From Loripinus fragilis (lineage: Eukaryota > Mollusca > Bivalvia > Lucinida > Lucinidae): a stretch of DNA of 64,000 nucleotides. The stretch is from the NCBI GenBank assembly GCA_964019695.1, contig CAXHUL010000214.1:186001-250000 (forward strand). Direction: 5' to 3'. Below are positions 1-10,045 of the stretch, piece by piece (positions within the stretch are counted from its first letter, which is position 1; each line of letters starts with the position of its first letter). The notes under the pieces were generated by a model. It was given only the letters and a program-made list of their open reading frames with translations. It did not search any database and was not told where the DNA came from. The position numbers and the translations under genes are program-made.

Positions 1-38
1 CTTCGGCTACAAGTGGCTCAAATAAGGGCGTGAAAATT

Positions 39-74
39 GTGCCGAAAGCCCTTTCAGGGGCTATTGCTCGGCAC
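39..74. repeat. Hairpin inside the satellite unit
   Basis: Outer stem GTGCCGA paired with TCGGCAC, with an inner AGCCC/GGGCT pairing. It recurs once per 818-bp unit (next copy 857-892). It could form a cruciform or a structured transcript; this is a structural reading only. Confidence 0.6.
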
Positions 75-3000
75 TCGGGGGACGGAAAATTTTACGCAAT
101 GCCTCACAATGAAGCACTGGTCGGGGGCTAACTTCTGGCACCAGTTTCGAGCCCGTCCGTGAAAGTGACCCGCGCAAGTTTTAGGCCGGTTCGGCTACTC
201 TGGCCTAATGGGGCCTAATGGGAAGATCTTCTAATGCTCATAACTTTTTAATTTTCCGATGGAACGCTTTGAAATTTTCACCATTTGTAGACGGCCTCCC
301 GTACTACAAACTGATGCCCGTGTGGGCATGATGAAAATAGTAGTTCGCGAGATGGAAGCGCGTAAAGCTTCGGGGCGGCAGACTTCCACACCCCGATAAC
401 TCGGTATCGAAACATTGTTGCGGGCGGGTGCGCATGGCAATACCTGCGCCTCTGTTGGCCCTATCAGCGTGCAAAATCTAAAAGCGATCAGAGCCTTAGA
501 AAGCGCGTACAACCGCTATCCCCATTTGCCTTGGGCCCTATGGGAAAACAGGAAATATCATAATTGCGGTCCGGGGCGCGCGCGCACAATGATAATTTTC
601 ACACCCGAGTAAGCTCTTTTATAGGTCAACATTTTGGAAAAAAAATTGGATTGCTGCCCACAGCAGGAGCTGAGAACCATGCATTCGGAGGTTTTCACAC
701 CCCACCCACTAATGCCCTCAAAGTTTGAGAAAACGCGACCTTCGCGAAAAGCCCCGGAACCTATTGCAAAGTGATGAGCAGTGCCCAGGAGCACCTCTCA
801 GTCATTTGCGCAAAATTCCTTCGGCTACAAGTGGCTCAAATAAGGGCGTGAAAATTGTGCCGAAAGCCCTTTCAGGGGCTATTGCTCGGCACTCGGGGGA
901 CGGAAAATTTTACGCAATGCCTCACAATGAAGCACTGGTCGGGGGCTAACTTCTGGCACCAGTTTCGAGCCCGTCCGTGAAAGTGACCTGCGCAAGTTTT
1001 AGGCCGGTTCGGCTACTCTGGCCTAATGGGGCCTAATGGGAAGATCTTCTAATGCTCATAACTTTTTAATTTTCCGATGGAACGCTTTGAAATTTTCACC
1101 ATTTGTAGACGGCCTCCCGTACTACAAACTGATGCCCGTGTGGGCATGATGAAAATAGTAGTTCGCGAGACGGAAGCGCGTAAAGCTTCGGGGCGGCAGA
1201 CTTCCACACCCCGATAACTCGGTATCGAAACATTGTTGCGGGCGGGTGCGCATGGCAATACCTGCGCCTCTGTTGGCCCTATCCGCGTGCAAAATTTAAA
1301 AGCGATCAGAGCCTTAGAAAGCGCGTACAACCGCTATCCCCATTTGCCTTGGGCCCTATGGGAAAACAGGAAATATCATAATTGCGGTCCGGGGCGCGCG
1401 CGCACAATGATAATTTTCACACCCGAGTAAGCTCTTTTATAGGTCAACATTTTGGAAAAAAAATTGGCTTGCTGCCCACAGCAGGAGCTGAGAACCATGC
1501 ATTCGGAGGTTTTCACACCCCACCCACTAATGCCCTCAAAGTTTGAGAAAACGCAACCTTCGCGAAAAGCCCCGGAACCTATTGCAAAGTGATGAGCAGT
1601 GCCCAGGAGCACCTCTCAGTCATTTGCGCAAAATTCCTTCGGCTACAAGTGGCTCAAATAAGGGCGTGAAAATTGTGCCGAAAGCCCTTTCAGGGGCTAT
1701 TGCTCGGCACTCGGGGGACGGAAAATTTTACCCAATGCCTCACAATGAAGCACTGGTCGGGGGCTAACTTCTGGCACCAGTTTTGAGCCCGTCCGTGAAA
1801 GTGACCCGCGCAAGTTTTAGGCCGGTTCGGCTACTCTGGCCTAATGGGGCCTAATGGGAAGATCTTCTAATGCTCATAACTTTTTAATTTTCCGATGGAA
1901 CGCTTTGAAATTTTCACCATTTGTAGACGGCCTCCCATACTACAAACTGATGCCCGTGTGGGCATGATGAAAATAGTAGTTCGCGAGACGGAAGCGCGTA
2001 AAGCTTCGGGGCGGCAGACTTCCACACCCCGATAACTCGGTATCGAAACATTGTTGCGGGCGGGTGCGCATGGCAATACCTGCGCCTCTGTTGGCCCTAT
2101 CCGCGTGCAAAATCTAAAAGCGATCAGAGCCTTAGAAAGCGCGTACAACCGCTATCACCATTTGCCTTGGGCCCTATGGGAAAACAGGAAATATCATAAT
2201 TGCGGTCCGGGGCGCGCGCGCACAATGATAATTTTCACACCCGAGTAAGCTCTTTTATAGGTCAACATTTTGGAAAAAAAATTGGCTTGCTGCCCACAGC
2301 AGGAGCTGAGAACCATGCATTCGGAGGTTTTCACACCCCACCCACTAATGCCCTCAAAGTTTGAGAAAATGCGACCTTCGCGAAAAGCCCCGGAACCTAT
2401 TGCAAAGTGATGAGCAGTGCCCAGGAGCACCTCTCAGTCATTTGCGCAAAATTCCTTCGGCTACAAGTGGCTCAAATAAGGGCGTGAAAATTGTGCCGAA
2501 AGCCCTTTCAGGGGCTATTGCTCGGCACTCGGGGGACGGAAAATTTTACGCAATGCCTCACAATGAAGCACTGGTCGGGGGCTAACTTCTGGCACCAGTT
2601 TCGAGCCCGTCCGTGAAAGTGACCCGCGCAAGTTTTAGGCCGGTTCGGCTACTCTGGCCTAATGGGGCCTAATGGGAAGATCTTCTAATGCTCATAACTT
2701 TTTAATTTTCCGATGGAACGCTTTGAAATTTTCACCATTTGTAGATGGCCTCCCGTACTACAAACTGATGCCCGTGTGGGCATGATGAAAATAGTAGTTT
2801 GCGAGACGGAAGCGCGTAAAGCTTCGGGGCGGCAGACTTCCACACCCCGATAACTCGGTATCGAAACATTGTTGCAGGCGGGTGCGCATGGCAATACCTG
2901 CGCCTCTGTTGGCCCTATCCGCGTGCAAAATCTAAAAGCGATCAGAGCCTTAGAAAGCGCGTACAACCGCTATCCCCATTTGCCTTGGGCCCTATGGGAA

Positions 3001-3502
3001 AACAGGAAATATCATAATTGCGGTCCGGGGCGCGCGCGCACAATGATAATTTTCACACCCGAGTAAGCTCTTTTATAGGTCAACATTTTGGAAAAAAATT
3101 GGCTTGCTGCCCACAGCAGGAGCTGAGAACCATGCATTCGGAGGTTTTCACACCCCACCCACTAATGCCCTCAAAGTTTGAGAAAACGCGACCTTCGCGA
3201 AAAGCCCCGGAACCTATTGCAAAGTGATGAGCAGTGTCCAGGAGCACCTCTCAGTCATTTGCGCAAAATTCCTTCGGCTACAAGTGGCTCAAATAAGGGC
3301 GTGAAAATTGTGCCGAAAGCCCTTTCAGGGGCTATTGCTCGGCACTCGGGGGACGGAAAATTTTACGCAATGCCTCACAATGAAGCACTGGTCGGGGGCT
3401 AACTTCTGGCACCAGTTTCGAGCCCGTCCGTGAAAGTGACCCGCGCAAGTTTTAGGCCGGTTCGGCTACTCTGGCCTAATGGGGCCTAATGGGAAGATCT
3501 TC

Positions 3503-3506
3503 TAAT
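3503..3506. other. Target-site duplication TAAT, left
   Basis: TAAT is the last satellite sequence before the insertion. In every uninterrupted unit this position reads TTC-TAAT-GCTC (for example 232-235). The second copy stands at 37463-37466, where the satellite continues with GCTCATAAC. The unit phase fits exactly: 2686 plus one 817-bp unit gives 3503. Confidence 0.88.
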
Positions 3507-4146
3507 AACAGCCACCAGTTTTTTTTTGCCACACCAGAATTTGGCAAAATCACATCATCTTTCTAGTGGTGCAAAAGACTCAAAACCACTAAAATACAAA
3601 AATACAGACATAAGGGAGCAAAACATATATAATTATGACTAAAAAAATATATGCCATCATAATGAAAAAAATGGTCAAAGTCAAAAACCCCGCGGGGTTT
3701 TCCAAAAACCCCGCGGGGTTTTTAAAACCCCGCGGGGTTTTTAAAACCCTGCGCGGGGTTTTTCCCCCACATTTTCAAATGGGGGAAAAACCCCGCAGGG
3801 TTTTTTCAAAAAAATAAATATCAAAATAAGTTCAAGAAATAAGTTTGTTTGATTGTAATTATTTCAGAAAATGATTGGTAAGGCTTAATTCCAACCTTTA
3901 ATTTCCCCCGCGGGGTTTTTCTCCCATTTCAGATTGTGGGGGAAAAACCCCGCAGGGTTTTTTGAAAAGCTGATGAAAGGTTTGTTTTTAATTGTATTGC
4001 TTTACAAAACAATATAGAAGCTGAATTGAAGTTTTTCTCATCATTTGAAGCCTTTCAAGCAAAATAAAAAAAAACCCGCGGGGGAAAACCCCCGCGGGGT
4101 TTTTCCCCCACAAAATGAAATGGGAGAAAAACCCTGCGGGGTTTTC
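3507..4146 (+). repeat. Left terminal inverted repeat of the giant element
   Basis: It pairs with 36842-37462 in inverted orientation. The outer 185 bp differ from the right arm at only four positions by eye, including identical 9-base T/A runs near the tip. The next portion (about 3805-3900) is more diverged, roughly one mismatch in ten. The spacer at about 3966-4070 has no visible counterpart in the right arm, although the hairpin block that follows matches again. This pattern suggests selection on, or homogenisation of, the tips. Confidence 0.9.
3683..4146. repeat. CCCCGCGGGG palindrome and hairpin modules, left arm
   Basis: Three blocks: 3683-3805, 3903-3962 and 4070-4146. Each contains the self-complementary core CCCCGCGGGG, or variants CCCTGCGGGG and CCCCGCAGGG, usually bounded by A-runs and T-runs. 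Within a block, GGGGTTTTTCCCCC is followed after a short spacer by GGGGGAAAAACCCC, which makes a near-perfect stem of about 15 bp. The first block has at least four consecutive palindromes, one more than the right arm. Such iterated palindromes are plausible recombinase-binding or structure-forming sites; that role is inferred. Confidence 0.85.
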
Positions 4147-5103
4147 ACCAAAGAGTGATTATCAGTTTTATTAATGATTGAGATCAGTTATACATTTAGA
4201 GCTCATATTATTTAAGTTTTTACAGTAATTAAAGGCCATAAAACAATTCTCTCGATGACCCCTCCCCCCACCCCCCCCCCCCCCCCCAACCCTTGTCCGC
4301 AACCCCCCCCCCCTCGTCCGCCATGCACTGCATCAGCGGTGATCACTACCAAGTTTGCACCACCGAACGGCCCAAAAAATATTGTTCAGGTAGCACTGAT
4401 ATTATTTGTTTAGCACATTTCATTACATCCCAGTCAACCATTTATCAGTCATGTTAGGATGCGTCTTATGGGTTGAAACAGTTCTAACAGCAGATAAAAG
4501 CACTAATATTAATAACGGCCATTGCAGTACCTGTCATACATAACTGCAATCTTATAAACTGGTTAATATGTAGTACATTGACAGACAGTGCAGACCAGGA
4601 TCAGATGCAGCAGAATGTAGCATCTGATCACGGTCTTCATTGATTGTTTAGGAATCATAGAATGGGCTGGGCATCAAGAAATTTGGGTCTTTTCTACAAC
4701 CCTGTGTGTATCCTATAGAAAGATCCTGGTCTAAAGCAGACCAATTTCACAGATCTTAATTGATGTACCTATTCCGGCTACACAGTGTCTTTCATGCATC
4801 CAAGGGTCCATGACGGGGGTCGCGCCTATAGCAATGCACCAAACTCCTGGGGAGTGTACAGGAAGATAGAGTACGGATTGGGTAGTTAAAAAAAACTAAG
4901 ATGGCAGATTGATGACATGCTATTTTCTACTAGTTACAGAGGTATAGTGAGATTTACAAGAAAAGTATTACTGGAATGTGCTCACTTTGACAACTAGCTG
5001 ATGAAAGGTAAATTGATTTTGCCTTGTCAATTAGTTTTTAGCTACTTTCATTTTGCCTACAAGCTGACAAGTTCCCCACCCCCTGGCCCTGCCTCTGTAG
5101 ACA
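4147..5103. other. No gene; internal sequence with C-rich tract
   Basis: This follows the left arm directly and I see no recognisable coding or RNA gene. It includes a C-rich run (4259-4313). It also holds GATC-containing short inverted repeats around 4590-4630 of the type common in the rest of the insertion. Confidence 0.6.
4259..4313 (+). repeat. Poly(C)-rich low-complexity tract
   Basis: Runs of C up to about 17 long, interrupted by CCAACCCTTGTCCG-type spacers. The run length is likely to be polymorphic or poorly resolved in sequencing. Confidence 0.9.
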
Positions 5104-5111
5104 GAAAATAA

Positions 5112-5676
5112 TAGGGCTGCAACGATTCATTGAAATCGTATCGTATCGCGATACGTTTTCTGACGATACGCGTATCGTATCGTGAGGTCGTCTCACGATA
5201 CGCTAACGATACAGCACTTGGTGTTATATATTAGAAATGATTTTTAAAAATATATGTTTTTGTACAAAAGGAATGCCTCCATTTTCCCTTTTAATTGTTC
5301 TGCTTTTATCAGTTAACCCTATTCCATGCTAAACACTTGATATATCCTGTTTTGAAACAATGTAGAACAAGATCAGCTGGCTTTTGAGAATCCAGCTGAT
5401 CTTAATCTATACAGTTTTTGGCTCTGCTTATAAATACATGCTAATAATTGAAATATTTTAAAAGAATTTGATACAAACTGGGGAAGAGTGTAGTACATAA
5501 AAACATCCAACATGACAAAGGTTAATATTTGAGTATTTACTTCTCCTAATTTCATAGATCTATGTTGTTTCTAAGGTTCTAAAGTTGTCAAAAATGTATC
5601 GCGATACGTATCGTATCATGAGGCAAATATCGTGATACGTATCGTATCGTGAGGTAACTGTATTGTTGCAGCCCTA
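5112..5676. mobile_element. hAT-type miniature element 1
   Basis: It starts TAGGGCTGCAAC and ends GTTGCAGCCCTA. It is flanked by an exact 8-bp duplication GAAAATAA (5104-5111 and 5677-5684). Both ends carry tandem palindromic runs built from TATCGTATCGCGATACG. The terminal sequence and 8-bp duplication fit the hAT superfamily. There is no transposase frame, so it is non-autonomous. Confidence 0.88.
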
Positions 5677-5958
5677 GAAAATAACCAGTGATTAACTGTG
5701 ATTTGCAAATAAATTTGTGTTGAGTTGAGTGAAAGAGTTGACTACTTGCGAGACAATACAGTCAAAGGGCTGTTAATAACAATAACAGCTTACATAAACT
5801 TTTGCACTGTCACATTTTTAAACAACAATTTTTAAGCCGGTACAGACAAACCATTGGCAGAACAGATAGAACGCGCCGACTGGGGACCGAGCCTGTTGTG
5901 TTAAAGTCAATTGTGACAGTACAATGTATCGATGTAGATGTATATGTACAGTCGATAG

Positions 5959-6515
5959 TAGTGGTAGGCCGATTTATCGAGCTCATCGATCATTGGTCAT
6001 TTTCAGTGAACTGATTAATTGATCGGTAGTTTTTCAATAATCGATTACTCAGTATAGACCTTCTGCTTCATTGGCCTTCAATTTTTAGCTTGGTGTATTT
6101 ATTTAATATGACCCTTTTCTGCATTTTCAGTTTCTGGTATGAACAGCATATGGTTCAAATAATGTACATAGCTAGGTTTAGATAAACAAAAGTTTTGAGT
6201 GTAAAATTGTAAATATATACTAATCCATCAGTTTGAACATATGTTTTGGGTGCTCAAAAGAACCGTCTTATTGAGATGGTTCTTTTGAGTACCCACAACA
6301 TATGTTTTGGTTGAGAAAATTAATTTTTTGGTACACACTCTGAACACCTAACATGGCTGGTCAATCAACTTGACCCCGTAAGGCATCTTAGACATACCTG
6401 GCATGATATGTACCATATATAATATGTATTTTATTTTAGTCGATTAATGATTGATCATTGGTCACTTGTTATTTTCAATGATCGATTATAAAAATCCAGC
6501 CGATTCCTACCACTA
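5959..6515. mobile_element. hAT-type miniature element 2
   Basis: It starts TAGTGGTAGG and ends CCTACCACTA, with an exact 8-bp duplication GTCGATAG (5951-5958 and 6516-6523). Its subterminal parts are rich in ATCGATTA motifs in both orientations. It has no transposase. It encloses a long hairpin at 6238-6304. Confidence 0.88.
6238..6304. repeat. Long hairpin with 31-bp stem
   Basis: The arms 6238-6268 and 6274-6304 pair over 31 positions with three mismatches around a TATTG loop. The inner part (GCTCAAAAGAACCGTCT) recurs as a second hairpin at 20935-20979, so it belongs to a dispersed family. Confidence 0.85.
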
Positions 6516-6603
6516 GTCGATAGAACCTCACAACCAGAAGAAATGATGCTGCATTCTCGGGACCGCCGTGACGTCACAGCCTTAGCGGCACATAAACAAA
6601 TGT

Positions 6604-6927
6604 TGGTTGGTTGGTTTTGTTGCTTTACGTCCCAAGTCAACAGCTATGGTCATTGCGGGACGGTCAGTTCACCTAACCACACTTTTTCCTGGGCAGACTT
6701 GAACAAGCGGTTAACCAGTAATTTGTGCACATACTTTCGCTTGTAACTGACAACAACCCTTCTTGAATGAATCAGCGGAAGGGAGGAGAATGACCGTAGA
6801 AGTTATTTCATGATCAATCTCCACGAAAGTATGGAACCGGGCCGGGATCGAACTTGCGACCCCTGGATCTGCAGTCAGACACGCATCTGTAGCCAGACAC
6901 GTTACCGACTGCGCTACGCGGCCCGGT
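6604..6927 (-). mobile_element. tRNA-derived SINE, full length
   Basis: Minus-strand retroposon flanked by a 12-bp duplication ATAAACAAATGT (6592-6603 and 6928-6939). Its 5' head lies at the high-coordinate end and carries both tRNA promoter boxes. The 3' end finishes in AAAGCAACAAAACCAACC-type tail repeats. A second, 5'-shortened copy is at 34119-34418. The 3' portion resembles the tails at 20188-20262, 21222-21421 and 22676-22765, so several SINEs here probably shared one LINE partner. Open frames crossing it are translations of the SINE and not genes. Confidence 0.88.
6845..6916 (-). promoter_or_regulatory. RNA polymerase III A and B boxes of the SINE
   Basis: On the minus strand, TAGCGCAGTCGG (6905-6916) matches the A-box consensus and GTTCGATCC (6845-6853) matches the B box. 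Both look intact in this copy. The copy at 34119-34418 has lost part of the A box and has a mutated B box. Confidence 0.75.
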
Positions 6928-6939
6928 ATAAACAAATGT

Positions 6940-7433
6940 ACCGAGGTGAATTGGACAGTGAATTTTAACATTACGGGTAACAGGAAAATGATGAAAAACG
7001 TGCTGCATTCATTCAAATTCTCTGATTTTTTCACCAGTCTGCGCTTAATTCGAAGGAAAAACATTGTCTTTTGTCCCACCATGATTAATTTAATTATAAT
7101 TTCACCGATTATTCACAAATTATTGAAAAACTTGGATGTGGGTGGGGTGAACGGCTATCGGTTTGCGATCATTTAGATGCGATCTCTAATGTCTTAGGAG
7201 CTTTAACAACAGTAGAACACTCAATGCCTTTGGTACAATATGCAGCCTGTCATAAAAGCTATCCTTTTCAAGAAAAGTTCCCAGCTATTGTTATAAGGAA
7301 TTCGAGCATAATCTCAAGATTTGTATCAATAGGCCTACATGCGGGGATCCAGGAATTTTCGTCAGGTGGGGCGTCCAGGTTTATCTGTCATAAAAAGATA
7401 AAAAATCTTAGACAACGTTTTTCTTTGGGTTTT
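6940..7433. other. No feature recognised
   Basis: AT-rich sequence between the SINE and the next repeat element. No gene, RNA or clear repeat boundary was seen. Confidence 0.5.
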
Positions 7434-8424
7434 TTATGCCCCTGAAGGAACTTTGGGAGGCATATAGTAATTGCACAGTCCGTCCGTGTGTCCGTCCGTC
7501 CGTCCCGCTTCGTGTCCGGTGCATATCTCCTAGATTCTTTGAGGTAGGGATTCCAAATTTGGTATGTGGATACATCTTGGGATGGCGGAGTGTCGCATAC
7601 CATTTTCGAGTCACTGTGACCTTGACCTCTGACCTAGTTTTTAGAATAATCATGTCCGGAGCATATCCCTTACATTATTTGAGGCAGGAATCTCAAATTT
7701 GGTGTGAGGATGCATCTTGGGATGACAAAGTGTCCCGTACCATAATTGGGTCACTGTGACCTTGAACTTGACCTCTGACCTAGTTTCTAGAAACTGCAAT
7801 GAGTCTGGTGCATATCTCCTATATTCTTAGAGATAGGAATTCCAGATTTGGTGTGTAAATGTATCTTGGGATGACAGAGTGTCACATATCATTTTCGGGT
7901 CACTGTGACCTTGACCTCTGACCTAGTTTTAAGAATTATTGCGGCCAGAGCCTAAATCCTAGGATGTGGATGCATCTTGGGATGGTGGAGTATTGTTTAC
8001 CATTTTCGGGTTACTGTGACCTTGACCTAACCTAGTTTTTAGAATAATCGTGTCTGGAGCATATCTCTTATATTATTTGGGTAAGGAATCTCAAATTTGG
8101 TAAGTGGATGCATCTTGAGATGACGAAGTGCCGTGTACCATAATCGGGTCACTGTGACTTTGAACTTGACCTCTGACCTAGTTTTTAGAAACTGCATTGA
8201 GTCTGGTGCATATCTCCTATATTATTTGATGTAGGAATCCCAAATTTGGGGTGATGATTCCTCTTGGGATGGCAGAGTGGTGCATACCATTTTGGGTCAC
8301 TTTGACCTTGACATTGACTTCTGGCCTCATTTCTAGGTTTTTCCTGTTTGGAGCATATCTCCTATATTACAGCTTACTTTCCTCAAATGTGTCTTATGCT
8401 AGACCAATTCCTTTGGGGGCATTC
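7434..8424. mobile_element. Mollusc-type element with internal ~200-bp tandem repeats
   Basis: The left end reads ATGCCCCTGAAGG and the right end CCTTTGGGGGCAT, which are imperfect inverted copies. After a CCGTCCGTCC microsatellite (about 7478-7504) come about five degenerate repeats with recurring phrases: GCATATCTCCTA, CAAATTTGGT, CATCTTGGGATG and CACTGTGACCTTGACCT. I know this layout from many bivalve repeats, but I do not assign a superfamily and no duplication is evident. Confidence 0.6.
7610..8335. promoter_or_regulatory. Six clusters of AGGTCA-type nuclear-receptor half-sites
   Basis: GACCTTGACCTCTGACCT or variants occur near 7616, 7756, 7905, 8016, 8154 and 8299. Read on the minus strand this gives AGGTCA, one base, AGGTCA (a DR1 arrangement) overlapping TCAAGGTCA, the extended half-site used by ERR/SF-1-type receptors. 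The spacing follows the tandem repeat. The sequence match is direct; receptor binding is not shown. Confidence 0.35.
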
Positions 8425-8551
8425 GTCACGTGTTTGTGACATTTCTTGTTTAGTCCTCAACTTATTTTACAGAAGTCCAATGGTTTATTTTAAAGAAAAT
8501 TGTAATTTTCCAAGGATCCAGAGGGGGTCTATCATTTTTTCCAAGGGGAGG

Positions 8552-9712
8552 CAGGGGCGTAGCTTGGCTTCAATTAATGTGTAGGCCTAATGGTAGGGGG
8601 GTCTGGGGGCTTGCTCCCCCAGAAAAATTTTCGGTCCTAGACTGTCCAAATATGTATTTTGCGATTATTTTGCACTTATAAATGTGTTCATGCGATTGTT
8701 AGAAATTACAGGTAGTTATCACCATCATCGCCCATATGGCCTAATATGCTTATCAAGTTTGATCAACTTACGGTGCTGAAATGCAAAAACAAAATCATCG
8801 ACCTGGGAGTCAGGGAGAGGTATCATACTCTTTTAACCATTAAATGGCCAATCACTACAAAAGTAGTCCGCTTTCTCATCTGCTGAATTGTTTTACAAGC
8901 GCCTTTGACAAACAGTGAGAGATCCAGATCTGGGTCTACACTGTTTGCCTCAATACTGACATTAGTCAATAATATTAGCAAATATATGCAACAGAGGACT
9001 TAGGCAGACGCGTCTTTCATTTGAAGTTTTTGGCTGGTGCTTTAGGGTTAGAAGGCTTATAGGAGCCTACATGGTTATATAGCAAGAAGACATGTGACAT
9101 TGTAATGATCATCCCAAATAAAAGATACAATGTACTGTACATGTATGTTGAAAAACAAGCGACATCAAGTTTCAATATCTAAATGCAGGTAGCAACAAAA
9201 CTATTAATCACAAGCCAACTTAGAAAAAAAACTAATTTTCTGCATTAAATTTGTCTGACGCAAACATGTTTATCACCCTGTCAACATCAAGTGTCTGTAG
9301 ATCATCGCTACGAAGGACAGCCTGGTAGACATCATTGTTGAGCGCAAGTAGTTTTTAATTCTTTTCATGCTACCTTTGGCATGTTGCGGACGTCAGTGGC
9401 ATGGTCAAAAGGACTCCAATTATGGTGAAAATGCAATTATACAGGCTGCAAAGCTTCATGCGATGGTTCATTTCCTATTTGGTAGGCTAGCAACATCACG
9501 TGACAGCTCGTCCTGGAACGCAAACAACCGTTCTTCTATAGTGGGTAATGGGTGACGTCTGATATCAGGATAATTTGGAATATCTTTCTGATTTACTCAC
9601 CCCCTACCCCCTCCCCCCTCCATTTTATTGCATTTTTGGCGTTTATATTTTTTTTACTTTCTGAAAAAGTGTAGGCCGCGGCCTACATGGCCTAAAGGAA
9701 GCTACGCCACTG
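8552..9712 (-). mobile_element. Degenerate hAT transposon
   Basis: The ends CAGGGGCGTAGCTTGG and GGAAGCTACGCCACTG are inverted copies of a hAT-like terminus (CAGTGGCGTAGC type). The flanks share only GGAGG, so the expected 8-bp duplication is not clear. A hAT transposase C-terminal remnant lies inside on the minus strand. The low-complexity stretch at 9600-9622 is pyrimidine-rich. Confidence 0.7.
9232..9368 (-). pseudogene. hAT transposase C-terminal fragment, frameshifted
   Basis: Reading the minus strand from 9368, one frame gives MKRIKNYLRSTM followed by TRLS, the pattern of the conserved hAT dimerisation region. After a frameshift near 9300 a second frame gives LDVDRVINMFASDKF and stops at 9232-9234, the usual acidic hAT C-terminus. 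No catalytic DDE region or BED finger is recognisable upstream. The remnant lies within the matching inverted termini of 8552-9712. It could not supply transposase. Confidence 0.7.
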
Positions 9713-10045
9713 GGAGGGGTCCAACTTTTTACAGGGGGGGAGGAGGGGCAATCGCTTATTCCCTATACCCATATCAGCAGTGTTTCCCCGAGAGTGTGTT
9801 TCTTGCGTTTTTGACGATTTATATTTTGTCATTTATAAGTTTCTCTAAAGTAACCCTTCGCCCGGAATATAAATTCGACAAATTTGTTCGACAAATTTGC
9901 CTTGATTGACTTCTGTTTGGCCAGGCGACACATCAGATTCTCGGAATTCTAGTGTTTTTTTCCTTATCTTATTGTTTCAAGCTGTATATACCATACATGT
10001 ACAAATTAATTTGAATAAAATATAATATTTGATCCAATTGAAACC
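9713..10045. other. No feature recognised
   Basis: G-rich start (about 9735-9750), then AT-rich sequence. No gene or clear element boundary. Confidence 0.5.

Larger units (their letters stand above)
1..3506. repeat. 818-bp satellite array, left block
   Basis: Head-to-tail tandem repeat. One partial unit (1-230) is followed by four full units starting at 231, 1049, 1867 and 2685. The period is 818 bp; the last unit is 817 bp because an A-run has 7 instead of 8 A (about 3092-3098). Units differ by only a handful of substitutions. The unit is clearly richer in G+C and CpG than the DNA that interrupts it. It contains a hairpin with stem GTGCCGA/TCGGCAC (39-74), a perfect ATGCCC-GTGT-GGGCAT hairpin (314-329) and an alternating purine-pyrimidine run (576-588). 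Short open frames occur on both strands of every unit, but they overlap one another and change freely between copies, so I do not call them genes. I recognise no tRNA, 5S, snRNA or histone sequence. The satellite family is unknown to me. Confidence 0.97.

Noticed and set aside
231..949. Open frames of 93, 65, 78 and 74 codons in every satellite unit
   Set aside because: They overlap on both strands, show amino-acid-changing and stop-creating differences between units, and persist only because the satellite is homogenised.
1..3506. CENP-B box in the satellite
   Set aside because: Several TTCG-containing sites were compared with the box pattern and none has the required downstream CGGG with correct spacing.
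1..3506. CRISPR array, rDNA, 5S or tRNA gene cluster
   Set aside because: The repeats are long and contiguous without spacers, and no conserved RNA gene motif was found in the 818-bp unit.
3683..3762. GGGGTTTT resembling a ciliate telomere repeat
   Set aside because: Only palindromic CCCCGCGGGG units occur, with no head-to-tail G4T4 array, and the sequence is internal to a chromosome.
3635..3817. Repetitive open frames in the arms (NPAGF, PRGVF-like residues), also 36720-36983 and 37146-37406
   Set aside because: They are translations of the CCCCGCGGGG palindromes and are not conserved in length or frame between arms.
6711..7082. 123-codon minus-strand frame
   Set aside because: It runs through the tRNA-derived SINE. 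Such translations are common false proteins in invertebrate annotations.
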